Origin: Flavobacteriaceae bacterium
GTDB lineage: Bacteria; Bacteroidota; Bacteroidia; Flavobacteriales; Flavobacteriaceae
Length of the DNA stretch: 61,548 bases
Direction: 5' to 3'
Assembly (NCBI GenBank): GCA_009827225.1
Contig: WUAI01000017.1
Location: forward strand, 1 to 61,548
Of this stretch, positions 9,261 through 20,785 are shown piece by piece. Each line of letters begins with the position of its first letter. Position 1 is the stretch's first letter. Made by a program: the position numbers and the translations under genes. The notes beneath the pieces are model-generated. The model was not told the DNA's origin and made no database searches. It saw only the letters and a program-made list of their open reading frames with translations.

Positions 9261-10913
9261 CTAATTCAATAATTGTTTGGCATGTGCAATGGCAGAATCA
9301 CTCACATTAGCACCTCCTATCATCTGGGCAATTTCCAGAACTCTTTCATCCCCTGTCAATGGTTTAATTCTAGTGGTGGTCACACCAGATTCATCCGTTT
9401 TATATACCTTCTTATGATGATCACCCTTCGCTGCAATCTGGGCTAAATGGGTAATACTCAAGACCTGCATTTTTCGGCTCATAGAACTCATGATGTCGGC
9501 CATTTTCAGGGCGATTTCACCAGAAATTCCAGTATCGATTTCGTCAAAAATTAAAGTCGGTAGTTTTTTGTAATCATTCAAGACAGACTTTACCGCAAGC
9601 ATTATTCTGCTTTTCTCTCCTCCGGAAGCAACCTTCGATAGGAGTCCTGGTTCAGAACCCTTATTAGCAGTAAAAAACATCTGTACCGTTGTGGTGCCAT
9701 TTTGTTTGAAAGTTTCCATAGATATTAACCGGATATCGAATTGAGCATTGGGCATACCAAGATCTGCAAGTATCCCCTCCAACCTGTTTTTCAAAACCGG
9801 AATAGCCTGTTGGCGATTATTGTTTAACTCCTCAGACAGTTTTGTAAGGTCATGTTCCAGGCCTTCGATAACGAATTGCAAATTTTCAATTTTCGACTCC
9901 AGATCACCGGTGCTTTGAACCTTTTCCGCTAGCTGTGATTCCAAGACTCGCAACTCTTCGACGGTGGCAACCGTATGTTTTTTCTGAAGACGATATAATT
10001 CCTGCAGTTGCTGGTTGACCTCTATAAGTAGTTGGGGATTCGACTCTACTCTTTCAGCGGCATCATCCAGGTCCGATACAATATCTTCCAATTCGATCAC
10101 CACACTATTGAGTCGTTGCCATAAGGTCTCGTAGTTCTTGGCATAATCCTGAATTGCGTTGACACTGTTCCTGGCTTCCGTGATTGCGTGCAGCCCCCCC
10201 ATACTTTCTTCATTCAATAACTGTATCGTTTTGGAAAGTGACTCTCGGATTTCTTCGGAATTATTTAAAGTTTCATACGTTTCTTCGAGGGAATCCTGAT
10301 CGATATCCAGGACGTTCGATTCGGTCAATTCCTGTAACAGAAATGAATGGTAGTCATGATCCCGGTTAGCCTGGTCTCGCTGCGACTGAATTTCCTCTAA
10401 CTCTTTCAACGATTTTTGATATTCGTTGAATTTTCCGGAATACGAAAGAAGCTGATCCCCGTTAGATGCCAATGCGTCCAACACCTCCATTTGATAACTT
10501 TCTGTAATCAAAGCCTGGGTATCATTCTGACTATGCACATCGATAAGTCGTTCCCCCAATAATTGCATCTGCTGCAAAGTCACCGGGGTATCGTTGATAA
10601 ATGCCCTGGATTTACCGCTGGGCAGGATCTCACGTCTTAGGATCGTATGCGTTTCATAATCCAGGTCTTCCGAAGCAAATAAGGCATCTAAATCGTATTC
10701 GGAAACGGCAAATTCGGCTTCAATTATACATTTTTCCGAAGCGTTTTTCATCACTTTCAAATCGGCACGATTTCCGAGTACCAGTCCCAAAGCGCCCAAC
10801 AGTATAGATTTCCCGGCTCCGGTTTCACCGGTCAGGATCGTAAGTCCTTTGTTGAAGTCAACATTGATGTCTTCAATAAGGGCATAATTCTTTATGGATA
10901 AATGGGTAATCAA
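9261..10913 (-). CDS. recN: DNA repair protein RecN
   Basis: SMC-like ATPase for double-strand-break repair. Of 550 residues, the N-terminus (ITHLSIKNYALIEDI) carries Walker A GETGAGKS (29-36). The centre (about 150-380) is a long coiled coil rich in Glu, Gln and Leu. The C-terminal half has the ABC signature SGGEKSR and Walker B LIFDEIDTGISG. Full length and apparently intact. The start codon is TTG (10911-10913); it is chosen because the protein begins exactly at the conserved N-terminus and no ATG fits. Upstream lies the DUF4835 gene, separated by a terminator. Confidence 0.95.
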   Translation of the reverse strand: MITHLSIKNYALIEDINVDFNKGLTILTGETGAGKSILLGALGLVLGNRADLKVMKNASEKCIIEAEFAVSEYDLDALFASEDLDYETHTILRREILPSGKSRAFINDTPVTLQQMQLLGERLIDVHSQNDTQALITESYQMEVLDALASNGDQLLSYSGKFNEYQKSLKELEEIQSQRDQANRDHDYHSFLLQELTESNVLDIDQDSLEETYETLNNSEEIRESLSKTIQLLNEESMGGLHAITEARNSVNAIQDYAKNYETLWQRLNSVVIELEDIVSDLDDAAERVESNPQLLIEVNQQLQELYRLQKKHTVATVEELRVLESQLAEKVQSTGDLESKIENLQFVIEGLEHDLTKLSEELNNNRQQAIPVLKNRLEGILADLGMPNAQFDIRLISMETFKQNGTTTVQMFFTANKGSEPGLLSKVASGGEKSRIMLAVKSVLNDYKKLPTLIFDEIDTGISGEIALKMADIMSSMSRKMQVLSITHLAQIAAKGDHHKKVYKTDESGVTTTRIKPLTGDERVLEIAQMIGGANVSDSAIAHAKQLLN

Positions 10914-10933
10914 AGTGGAATTTCAGCAATAAA

Positions 10934-10961
10934 AAAACTCCCTCTAAAGTAAGGGAGTTTT
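10934..10961 (-). terminator. Terminator after DUF4835 gene
   Basis: Ten-bp stem AAAACTCCCT (10934-10943) / AGGGAGTTTT (10952-10961), 8-nt loop, with a T run on the minus-strand side. It closes the bamD-rpoZ-coaBC-DUF4835 operon ahead of recN. The stem is flanked by A/T runs on both sides, but only the minus direction has a gene to terminate. Confidence 0.88.
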
Positions 10962-10982
10962 ATATTTCAAACAAAAAATGTT

Positions 10983-11873
10983 TTACAATTTAATTTTGCT
11001 CCAGTTGCTTCTGCGTGTGGGTGCCATTCTGTTCAAATTATCCACCAACTGGTTGATGTCTACAGTGGGACCTCCGCTAAAAATACTTTGTAATTCGTCT
11101 GCTTTAGCGTCAAAAAAGGTTCGCAACAGGAACGAATTCGGCCGTCGGTCGTTGATATTCTTCAATCGTGCAATGGCCTGAATGATATTGTTTTTCCCTT
11201 CCCGCGTATTGGTTTCCATCTTGTCTAAACCATGCCTGTGATAGGTGTACATAGCATCGTGGAATTCCTGGTATACGTTTGAAAGTACCGCATCGTTGTA
11301 TCGAAAGCGAGACTGCGCGCCGTCGGTTGCCTTCCATCCTGCAAAGTTGCTCGAAGCCGCTGTGTTCACAATTTGTTTTGCCCTTGCGAAATACTCGGCT
11401 CCGCCATTCTGTTCGAATGTATCAGCATCCAAAGCAATAATGGTGTATACGTGATAAGCAAGCACAGAGACCAGGTTGGAATCGAAAGTGTTTACGTTGA
11501 AAACGAGGGGTTGAAATTCGTTATAATCAAAGCTGAACTGGCGATCGTTGTAATTGTATATCGGCGAATCGTAGAGGGATCCAAATACAGGCCTTGACGC
11601 CTGAATCTGCAGTGAGGCCGTGAACGCAGTCGATTCAAAACTCTGAACAATGATCGTGAAATTGCAATCGATTCGCTCCTGTACTTTATATTCTCTTTCG
11701 GTCCAGCGGGTATTATTCAAAAATTCGGTTAACTCCTGCTCTAAAGTTCTGAAAACCTGAAGGTTAGGCTGTCCGGTTTGTTCAGCATCAATAGTAACCA
11801 ACGCATTTAACTCCTGTGCATTCACTGCGATCACAGAAGATAAAAATGCCAATATCAAAGTAATTCTACGCAT
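10983..11873 (-). CDS. DUF4835 family protein (PorD-like)
   Basis: Exported protein of about 296 residues; signal peptide at residues 1-19 ending VNAQ, then a mixed alpha/beta body with QELNALVTIDAEQ at the start. This family is conserved in Bacteroidota beside coaBC and recN, as here. From memory it is annotated as a T9SS-associated protein (PorD); I hold that link as tentative. The frame is open to 11912, but the ATG at 11873 gives the clean signal peptide and overlaps the coaBC stop (11866-11868) by 8 nt, the usual coupling arrangement. Confidence 0.82.
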   Translation of the reverse strand: MRRITLILAFLSSVIAVNAQELNALVTIDAEQTGQPNLQVFRTLEQELTEFLNNTRWTEREYKVQERIDCNFTIIVQSFESTAFTASLQIQASRPVFGSLYDSPIYNYNDRQFSFDYNEFQPLVFNVNTFDSNLVSVLAYHVYTIIALDADTFEQNGGAEYFARAKQIVNTAASSNFAGWKATDGAQSRFRYNDAVLSNVYQEFHDAMYTYHRHGLDKMETNTREGKNNIIQAIARLKNINDRRPNSFLLRTFFDAKADELQSIFSGGPTVDINQLVDNLNRMAPTRRSNWSKIKL

Positions 11874-13077
11874 GTATTTCTTGTATGATGTGTTGCCAAA
11901 TGTCTTCAGCAACTTTATGTTTACTCTTAACTTCGAAAGGGATCACTTTATTGTGAGCCGTGACAAAGGTAACTTTATTCGTATCGGTTCCAAACCCGGC
12001 ACCGCTATCATTTAGCGAATTTAAAACAATTAAGTCTAAATTCTTTTTCTTCAACTTCGTTTTTGCATTCTCGAGTTCATTTTCGGTTTCGAGGGCAAAT
12101 CCAACCAGAAACTGGTCTTTCTTAACCGCCCCCAAGGAAGCAAGGATGTCCTGGGTCTTCTCCAGGTTGATGGTCAAGGAAGCATCATTTTTCTTGATCT
12201 TTTGATCGGCAACATCAGCCGGACGGTAATCTGCTACAGCGGCACTCAAAATTGCAACCGCACTGGATTCATAATGCTCGTGTACAGCCTCATACATTTG
12301 CGCAGCCGTGGTCACTTTAACCACCTGGATGTTGGAATGATCTGTATTCAAATGTGTGGGGCCAGAAACAAGAATAACCCGGGCGCCCAGATCTGCAGCG
12401 GTTTCTGCGATGGCATATCCCATCTTACCACTGGAATGGTTTCCGATAAAACGAACTGGGTCGATAGGCTCATAAGTGGGGCCTGCAGTAATAACCACCT
12501 TCTTTCCTTTAAGTGGGAGTTTTTCTGAAATATCTTTTTCCAGAAATTCGATAATATCTTCAGGCTCCGCCATTCTCCCTTTACCCACCAATCCGCTCGC
12601 TAATTCTCCATGAGCCGCTGGAATAATAATGTTACCAAAGCTCTCCAGCTTTTTAAAAGTCTCATGTGTTGACGGATGGGCGTACATATCGAGGTCCATC
12701 GCCGGGGCGACGTACACGGGACATTTAGCCGAAAGGTAGGTTGCGATCAATAAATTATCGCTATTCCCCTGGGACATTTTCGACAGGCTATTCGCGGTGG
12801 CTGGAGCCACCAGGAATAAATCGGCCCAAAGACCTAATTCCACATGATTGTTCCATTGGGCATTTTCATCTTCTTCATTGGTAAAAGAAGAAAGGACTTC
12901 ATTCTTTGAAAGAGTGGAAAGGGTAAGCGGTGTCACAAACTCCTTTGCTGAAGGAGTCATAATCACTCTAACCTCAGCTCCTTTTTTAATGAGAAGCCGA
13001 ACTAAATATGCAGATTTATAAGCGGCGATCCCGGCTGTGATTCCGAGTAAAACTTTCTTACCGCTCAGTACAGACAT
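11866..13077 (-). CDS. coaBC: Bifunctional phosphopantothenoylcysteine decarboxylase / phosphopantothenate-cysteine ligase
   Basis: Two consecutive steps of coenzyme A synthesis: CTP-dependent joining of cysteine to 4'-phosphopantothenate and decarboxylation to 4'-phosphopantetheine. Residues 1-180 are the FMN-binding CoaC domain, with GITAGIAAYKS, the catalytic His in NHVELG, PATANSL, and the APAMDLDMY loop. Residues 185-403 are CoaB, with ITAGPTYEPIDPVRFI and SSGKMGYAIAE. The length of 403 matches the fused enzyme. It follows rpoZ by 5 nt and overlaps the DUF4835 gene. Together with coaE at 2.2-2.8 kb the window holds two CoA pathway genes. Confidence 0.97.
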   Translation of the reverse strand: MSVLSGKKVLLGITAGIAAYKSAYLVRLLIKKGAEVRVIMTPSAKEFVTPLTLSTLSKNEVLSSFTNEEDENAQWNNHVELGLWADLFLVAPATANSLSKMSQGNSDNLLIATYLSAKCPVYVAPAMDLDMYAHPSTHETFKKLESFGNIIIPAAHGELASGLVGKGRMAEPEDIIEFLEKDISEKLPLKGKKVVITAGPTYEPIDPVRFIGNHSSGKMGYAIAETAADLGARVILVSGPTHLNTDHSNIQVVKVTTAAQMYEAVHEHYESSAVAILSAAVADYRPADVADQKIKKNDASLTINLEKTQDILASLGAVKKDQFLVGFALETENELENAKTKLKKKNLDLIVLNSLNDSGAGFGTDTNKVTFVTAHNKVIPFEVKSKHKVAEDIWQHIIQEIHA

Positions 13078-13082
13078 GACGA

Positions 13083-13418
13083 TTACTTTTCTATTTCTTC
13101 GTCCTGGGTGTTTCTATGGTAAATCTTATTCTCCAACCACTCCTGGACTGCCAATGCATGGGGCTTTGGTAGTTTTTCGTAGAATTTAGAAACTTCAATC
13201 TGCTCCTTATTCTCAAAAATTTCTTCAAGGCTATCGTTGTAAGTAGCAAACTCATCGAGTTTCTCCAACAACTCCTTCTTAATATCACTATTAATCTGGG
13301 TAGCTCTTTTGGAAATAATCGAAATCGCTTCGTAGATATTTGCTGTAGGAGCGTCGATTAAATTTTTATCAATAGTGGTAGTATTGATAGGTGCTTCAGA
13401 ATTTTTAATATCACTCAT
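13083..13418 (-). CDS. rpoZ: DNA-directed RNA polymerase omega-type subunit
   Basis: Small acidic protein of 111 residues with the omega core NIYEAISIISKRATQI (residues 27-42), followed by the C-terminal helix-rich extension typical of Bacteroidota omega proteins. It stabilises the beta' subunit of RNA polymerase. It lies between bamD (4 nt upstream) and coaBC (5 nt downstream), the usual order in Flavobacteriia, so it should be transcribed from the bamD promoter. Confidence 0.88.
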   Translation of the reverse strand: MSDIKNSEAPINTTTIDKNLIDAPTANIYEAISIISKRATQINSDIKKELLEKLDEFATYNDSLEEIFENKEQIEVSKFYEKLPKPHALAVQEWLENKIYHRNTQDEEIEK

Positions 13419-13422
13419 GGTA

Positions 13423-14232
13423 TTAATTTATTGCAGTTTCGGTATATGAAGACAGCCGGCTATCGATGTTCTCAATCAACTTATCAGCCTCTTTTTTAAG
13501 CTCGGTGTCTTCACTATAATATTTTAAATAGTTTTCAAAGAAGTTCTTTGCAGTTTGTAAGCGGCCCTGAACTTTATAAGGCACACTGTTAATGGCAAGC
13601 AAATAGGCAGCTTCAGATCGTTCCAGAAATGCATTTTTTCTAAAAATCGAACCCGGGTGGTCTGCCACAAAATTATCATAGGCTTCAATTGCGGCCTTAT
13701 AGTCTGATATTCTAAGGAATTGCTTGGCGACCTCATAATCCTTCTTTTCTAATTTTCTTCTCAATTCCAGTACAAGCGCGTTTGCCTCCTGTCGTTTTGG
13801 TGAATCGGGATACTTGTTCAGGTAATCCTGTAATCGATCCATCGCTTTCTGAGTGTCTTCCTGATCCAGAGAATAACGGGGCGACAATTCGTAGTAACTT
13901 TTTGCCGATTTAAAAGCAGCAACCTCCACACTATCACTTTTTGGGAAAGCAGATTCAAATCGTTCGAACTGATAACCGGACAAATAAAAATCTCCTAACT
14001 CATAGAAGGTGTTGGCATAGCGGAACATCAAAGGTTCTGCCTGCGGTTTCCCCCGGTAGGCAGGAACTATCTGTTCCATCAACTTTAAGGCCTTCTTATA
14101 TTTCTTTTCTTTATACAAATCTACTGCCGTGGTATATTTCGCAGAAATATCGTCCGAACGGAGCAATTTCTGATATTCCCCACAAGAGGATAATAACAGG
14201 GCTGCAAATAGTAGTAAAAGACTCGTTTTCAT
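13423..14232 (-). CDS. bamD: Outer membrane assembly lipoprotein BamD
   Basis: Lipoprotein of the BAM complex that inserts beta-barrel proteins in the outer membrane. The signal peptide ends in the lipobox LLSSC (lipidated Cys about residue 17 from ATG 14232). The body is a series of TPR-like helical pairs (YKEKKYKKALKLMEQIVP, ANTFYELGDFYLSGYQFERF, and others), as in BamD/YfiO. An in-frame ATG exists at 14247, but the -7 box at 14252-14259 puts the transcription start near 14247, so the inner ATG at 14232 is the better start. First gene of the bamD-rpoZ-coaBC-DUF4835 operon. Confidence 0.92.
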   Translation of the reverse strand: MKTSLLLLFAALLLSSCGEYQKLLRSDDISAKYTTAVDLYKEKKYKKALKLMEQIVPAYRGKPQAEPLMFRYANTFYELGDFYLSGYQFERFESAFPKSDSVEVAAFKSAKSYYELSPRYSLDQEDTQKAMDRLQDYLNKYPDSPKRQEANALVLELRRKLEKKDYEVAKQFLRISDYKAAIEAYDNFVADHPGSIFRKNAFLERSEAAYLLAINSVPYKVQGRLQTAKNFFENYLKYYSEDTELKKEADKLIENIDSRLSSYTETAIN

Positions 14233-14251
14233 TGTTTTAAAAAACATCGTG

Positions 14252-14259
14252 CAAAAGTA
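14252..14259 (-). promoter_or_regulatory. -7 box of bamD operon
   Basis: Minus-strand TACTTTTG, perfect TAnnTTTG, 19 nt before the proposed bamD start. It decides between the two candidate ATGs. Confidence 0.55.
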
Positions 14260-14366
14260 ATGAATTAAACCAGATTACAAAAACTTATTATCCTACTAAA
14301 GTATTGCAATCTCTATGAGTTTTAAGGTTTCTTCTGAAAAATTTAACGCTGGATTTGAAGAGAAAT

Positions 14367-15242
14367 TTAAAACTCCGACATGTATTTTTGAATTTTCCCT
14401 CTTAATTCTTCACTTACGCCCACCAATGGGAGTCGGACGGTATCGGAGCAATACCCCAATTCACTGAACACGGCTTTGATTCCTGCCGGATTACCTTCAG
14501 CAAAGATCAAATCGATTATGGGCATCATTTTATAATGTATTTCATTCGCAGCATCCACATCCCTGTTTAACCCATTTCGAATCATTTCAGAGAATTCTTT
14601 TGGAAAACCCTGGCCAACTACCGAGATCACGCCGGCTCCTCCTGCTAATACCATAGGCAAAGCAATCATATCATCCCCGGAAATCACCAAGAAATCTTCG
14701 GGCAGATCTTTGATCATTCGCATGGCTTGCACTATATCATTCGCCGCTTCCTTGACCGCAATAATGTTCTTGAAATCACGAGCCAGTCTTATCAATGTTT
14801 CGGGCTCTACATTTCGAGCTGTCCTTGGCGGAACATTATAAAGAATTATGGGTTTAGTCGTCGACTTGGCAATAGCCGCGAAATGTGCATAGATCCCGTC
14901 TTGTGTAGGTTTGTTGTAACTAGGTGATACCGAAAGTATCGCGCTGAAATGAGAAAGATCCGTAGATAGAATCTCATCAATAATAGCAGCCGTATTATTA
15001 CCTCCAATACCCAAAACAAGGGGAAGCCTGCCATTATTGGCTTCGATAACCGTTTGCACCGCAAGTTTCTTTTCATTCTTTGTGAGCGTAACACTTTCCC
15101 CTGTGGTACCCAAAACCACCAGGTAATCAATTCCGTTCTCAATTTGAAACTCCACGATGCGGGTTAGAGAGGCTGTATCCACCTTCATGTCATCATCAAA
15201 AGGGGTCACCAGTGCCACACCCGTACCAATTAATTCTTTCAT
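14367..15242 (-). CDS. dapA: 4-hydroxy-tetrahydrodipicolinate synthase
   Basis: Condenses pyruvate with aspartate-semialdehyde, the committed step to diaminopimelate and lysine. The 291-residue TIM-barrel protein has GTTGES (residues 45-50), the catalytic-triad tyrosine Y135 in ILYNVPPRT and the Schiff-base lysine K164 in IAVKEA, plus the C-terminal GNPAGIK region. All active-site residues are present. It follows the DUF6913 gene by 43 nt and may share its promoter. The partner dapF is about 20 kb away. Confidence 0.96.
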   Translation of the reverse strand: MKELIGTGVALVTPFDDDMKVDTASLTRIVEFQIENGIDYLVVLGTTGESVTLTKNEKKLAVQTVIEANNGRLPLVLGIGGNNTAAIIDEILSTDLSHFSAILSVSPSYNKPTQDGIYAHFAAIAKSTTKPIILYNVPPRTARNVEPETLIRLARDFKNIIAVKEAANDIVQAMRMIKDLPEDFLVISGDDMIALPMVLAGGAGVISVVGQGFPKEFSEMIRNGLNRDVDAANEIHYKMMPIIDLIFAEGNPAGIKAVFSELGYCSDTVRLPLVGVSEELRGKIQKYMSEF

Positions 15243-15285
15243 TTTTTATGGTTCTATTTTGTTGTGATCAATATCCCTGCCATCC

Positions 15286-15801
15286 TCAGATTTTCTTGAG
15301 AATGGTAAGATATTTTATCAATTCTTGTACAAAGAGATCAAAATTTGACGGATCCACACCTAACAGCAGATCATATAACCTTGCATCCGACTTCTCAAAA
15401 CCTACCTTAAATTTTGCGTTACTTCGGGACACCATGAGATCCAAAAATTCATGCCTTCCTGAATAATAGCCCACAAGTACGTCAAAATCCCGGTCCAGAA
15501 ACTCACTGGCATTTTGGTTATGCATTTCTCCCTTCCAATTAAAATCTTTGTTATGCACCTGGTTCTGCCGCAGTGAAGGCATTTTCTTTTTTGTCTCCAG
15601 AAAAGAAAAGACCTTAACATCCTTAGGTTGGATACCCAGGGGTTTCCAGATCTCATAATACCGTTCCAATTCGGGAAAGGCCATTTCATTCACCAAAAAG
15701 CCCAATGTATGCAAGCGGGCGTTCACCTGGGAGGTATCACGCCCTTTGATGTTCCGCTCCAGATGTTTCTGGAGGGATTTACGTTTTAACTTTTCAAACA
15801 T
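15286..15801 (-). CDS. DUF6913 family protein
   Basis: Cytoplasmic protein of 171 residues with a basic N-terminal helix (FEKLKRKSLQKHLERNIKG) and no TM segment or signal peptide. The body has alternating hydrophobic strands such as FDVLVGYYSGRHEFLDLMV and ends in a helix. Sequence and position between ligA and dapA match the flavobacterial DUF6913 family. Function unknown. A perfect -7 box lies 20 nt upstream, so it probably heads a DUF6913-dapA unit. Confidence 0.78.
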   Translation of the reverse strand: MFEKLKRKSLQKHLERNIKGRDTSQVNARLHTLGFLVNEMAFPELERYYEIWKPLGIQPKDVKVFSFLETKKKMPSLRQNQVHNKDFNWKGEMHNQNASEFLDRDFDVLVGYYSGRHEFLDLMVSRSNAKFKVGFEKSDARLYDLLLGVDPSNFDLFVQELIKYLTILKKI

Positions 15802-15821
15802 GGACTGCAGTAGATTCTTTA

Positions 15822-15829
15822 CAAAAGTA
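15822..15829 (-). promoter_or_regulatory. -7 box of DUF6913-dapA
   Basis: Minus-strand TACTTTTG, perfect TAnnTTTG, 20 nt before the ATG at 15801. Confidence 0.55.
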
Positions 15830-15858
15830 CATTTTTCACTCTGAAATTTTCTGCCGCG

Positions 15859-17880
<2,022 letters not shown>

Positions 17881-17916
17881 TTACTGGAGTATGCCTTTCA
17901 GGAATATTCAAAAAAA

Positions 17917-17936
17917 AACCGCCCCGAAGGGCGGTT
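17917..17936 (-). terminator. UUCG-loop terminator after first tandem T9SS gene
   Basis: Eight-bp stem AACCGCCC (17917-17924) / GGGCGGTT (17929-17936); on the minus strand the loop is TTCG, followed by a T run. It sits 19 nt after the stop of the 17956-20559 gene. The core is identical to the terminator at 20748-20763. Confidence 0.92.
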
Positions 17937-17955
17937 ACTATTTAAATTATAGTAA

Positions 17956-20559
17956 TTAGTTTTTCACAAATCTCTTAGTCATTGCCAATCCATTGGCGAC
18001 GAAACGTATGAAATATAATCCACTTGAAAACTCGGAAACATCCACACTTAGATCATTCGAACTAGTATCTAGTGTTTTGATAAGGGCTCCTGTGGAGGAG
18101 AATATCAAGATCTCATCAAAACTCGCATCCAGAATACTGATATTAAGCCTTTCGTTTGCCGGATTTGGATATAACTTGATCTGATCTTCAGACACCTTTT
18201 TATAATCCTCCAAAATAGCTCTGTTAGTTACAGAAATAGGAGCAGCTGAAGCATTATCTCCAGTGATGATAACCTGATCGAACCAAATTTGGTCATTATT
18301 AGCACTGGCATCACAACGAATTCGGATTCGGTTATTTGTGGTAAAATTATAGGATCCAGCATCCAAAACAATGGTATCTGTGAAGAAAGTACCATTACTA
18401 AAATCGGTTCCGCTGGCATAATTTCCGATAACCTCGTAAGAAGATCCGTTAAAGAACTCTACGAAAAAGTCTTCTCCAGTTTCCATACTATTGGCATAGG
18501 TGTGGAATTCAACCGATACCTGAGTATTTCCGGTCAAGTCCAAAGCAGGTGAAAAAGCCAAAGACGAGTTTGAATCATCTCTCAAACGGATGGAATAGGT
18601 TCCTTCAAAGGAATTCGAAGTTGCTTGACGAGCACAGTCGTTTCCTCCGTCGGTCCATCCTTCAAATCCTGTTTCAAAATAGTATGCAGCAATTTCGCCT
18701 GAACTTCCTCCACCCTCCAGGGTTTGGAAAGAAGTCGAACCGCTTCCTGAAACATTTCCTGCCGCGTCCTGAGCATTAACCGATACATTGTATGTAGTTA
18801 AGGGATCCAAACCACTCAATGTGAATGAAGTGTTGGCCGTGTTTCCAACCTGGTTCCCATCAAGGAATACATTGTAGCTGGCTACTCCCACATTATCCGT
18901 AGAAGCTGTCCAATTAATTACAGCGCCAGACGAGGTAATATTGTTAGCCGTGACATTGGTTGGAGTGGTTGGTGCTTCCGTATCCGGCGGCCCTGCTTGA
19001 ATTTGGAACGCTCCAACGACACCTTTTCGTCCATTGTTCATGTATTCGTTAATGAACCAAAATGTTTGATCATCTGAAGGATCCACGTCAATTTTACTAT
19101 AATCACCGTAACGAGTACCCGGTATTTTAGCATTTCCATTTGCTATAAGTTCCTCTGCCACTGTCATCGTCCCAAGAGGATCTCCGCTCAATCGACCAGT
19201 AAAATATGAACTCACATAAACTGTTGATGGAGTGTCGGGTCCTGACATCGAGGTGTACCCCATACCTATATTTCCTTGTGCATCCATTGCCAGACTCGCA
19301 TTCCAGGCATGTCGATTATCTGGAGCTGTGTATGTGCCTTCTTGATATAAAGACCACGGTTGGTTATCTCCAGATTGTCTGAACTCATACCATCTCACAC
19401 CAGCTCGTTTACCATTGCCAGCATCTGTGTCCACAACAAAATTGAACACAGCTGAATTGTGGGAACCAAATTTTCTGAATTGTGCCTGATTCATTATAGT
19501 GGCTTGCAGTGCATCAATTCGAATAGGTCTACCACTTCCTGGTTGTTTTAAATTAGAAAAACTTCCATTATCAAATACTCCAATGAAGGGTGTTGTTGAA
19601 ATCTCCTGGGCCGCAGAAACGGTTGAATTTCCAGGATTGTTCCAATCCACATCAATGGTCCATAATTTTATATGATCATTCGAAACTCCATTCCAGGCAT
19701 CATCCTGCATATAAACTATGGTCGCACCACCGGCGGCCGGTGTATTATTGTCGGTAACGTTTAAGGCCTGAGGACTGTAGAATCCACTGGTCACTATACC
19801 CGGAAGGTTAAATCCAATAATTTGTGCACTTGGACTTCCAGCCAGCATGGCACTTCTTTCTAAAGCCCACACCCTATTCGACGAGCCTGTATTATCTGTA
19901 ATATAATATCCATCACTCCAGACAGATAGTTTCTGATAATCGCTAATGGAAGAAATATTATAAACAAACCAACCGGCTGTTAAGGGGTTCGGTCCGTCGG
20001 AAACCGCAATTTGCGCGCCGTTACCCAGGAAGGTAAGCACCCAACGGTCTGCTGCATTATCATAGGACACCGTCAAATCACAACATCCTCCCGATGGAAA
20101 GATGGCAGGATTCGGAGCCGTTTGACCCAACAACTGATTTCCGGATTTGTCGTAAATGGTGAATCCCGTATTATATACAACGAAAACGTGATTCGGTCCA
20201 ATTGCTAAAGATGGATCAGTGGGTTGGGAATTGGAGGCATAGCCATCAAAAACGACACTTGGTGGAGCCATTCGAATACTTTGTTCCATTTCATGACGAT
20301 TTCGTACATAATAATCATCCTGTGTTTGTTTGTCTTTACCAACAACAATCTGATTTGCCAATGATCGTTTGTCTTTGGCTTCTTTAAAGGAATTGTCTGA
20401 AGGGATTAAATCTTGGGGGCGAGATGTCATCGAAGTTACATATTCCACGGAAGACACCGTTCCGAAGAAATTTGCTTTCATCTCTTTGTTTTCTTGAGCA
20501 TTTGTAGTTAAAAAGGCTGCGAAAACAAACAGAGAAAGAAAGAATAGTTTGTTTCTCAT
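17956..20559 (-). CDS. Secreted T9SS protein with fibronectin type III domain (tandem paralogue A)
   Basis: Secreted protein of 867 residues. The signal peptide ends TNAQ at about residue 21. Residues ~90-520 form a conserved beta-rich domain with FDGYASNSQPTDPSLAIGP and a double-Cys GGCCDLTVSYD motif, perhaps a propeller. One fibronectin type III domain (about 530-615, APTTPTNVTA ... GNVSGSG) follows. Next is a jelly-roll-like domain (about 620-770, ETGFEGW ... SIRLRDDS), and a type A sorting domain (KLYPNPANERL ... GLYFIRF) ends the protein. It is strongly similar to the gene upstream at 20786-24112, pointing to a tandem duplication. Ligand or substrate unknown. Confidence 0.87.
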   Translation of the reverse strand: MRNKLFFLSLFVFAAFLTTNAQENKEMKANFFGTVSSVEYVTSMTSRPQDLIPSDNSFKEAKDKRSLANQIVVGKDKQTQDDYYVRNRHEMEQSIRMAPPSVVFDGYASNSQPTDPSLAIGPNHVFVVYNTGFTIYDKSGNQLLGQTAPNPAIFPSGGCCDLTVSYDNAADRWVLTFLGNGAQIAVSDGPNPLTAGWFVYNISSISDYQKLSVWSDGYYITDNTGSSNRVWALERSAMLAGSPSAQIIGFNLPGIVTSGFYSPQALNVTDNNTPAAGGATIVYMQDDAWNGVSNDHIKLWTIDVDWNNPGNSTVSAAQEISTTPFIGVFDNGSFSNLKQPGSGRPIRIDALQATIMNQAQFRKFGSHNSAVFNFVVDTDAGNGKRAGVRWYEFRQSGDNQPWSLYQEGTYTAPDNRHAWNASLAMDAQGNIGMGYTSMSGPDTPSTVYVSSYFTGRLSGDPLGTMTVAEELIANGNAKIPGTRYGDYSKIDVDPSDDQTFWFINEYMNNGRKGVVGAFQIQAGPPDTEAPTTPTNVTANNITSSGAVINWTASTDNVGVASYNVFLDGNQVGNTANTSFTLSGLDPLTTYNVSVNAQDAAGNVSGSGSTSFQTLEGGGSSGEIAAYYFETGFEGWTDGGNDCARQATSNSFEGTYSIRLRDDSNSSLAFSPALDLTGNTQVSVEFHTYANSMETGEDFFVEFFNGSSYEVIGNYASGTDFSNGTFFTDTIVLDAGSYNFTTNNRIRIRCDASANNDQIWFDQVIITGDNASAAPISVTNRAILEDYKKVSEDQIKLYPNPANERLNISILDASFDEILIFSSTGALIKTLDTSSNDLSVDVSEFSSGLYFIRFVANGLAMTKRFVKN

Positions 20560-20747
20560 TCTAAGTTAGTGTATGGTTAAAAATTATTTTGCGGAAAGCT
20601 ACAATTAATTAACAAATTTTTAGTAATTCTTCGATAAATTTCGATAAACGGTAATTTAGCACTTAATTCTTTGAAGAATTCTCATTTTATGCTGGCCTGG
20701 ATACTAGCCCAAACTCCTCAATTTATTAGTATTTTCATAAAAAAAAA

Positions 20748-20763
20748 CCGCCCCGAAGGGCGG
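20748..20763 (-). terminator. UUCG-loop terminator after second tandem T9SS gene
   Basis: Six-bp stem CCGCCC (20748-20753) / GGGCGG (20758-20763) with a minus-strand TTCG loop and a run of T. It shares its core and A/T flank with the terminator at 17917-17936, as if copied along with the gene. Confidence 0.9.
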
Positions 20764-20785
20764 CTATTACAAATCACAAGTTTAA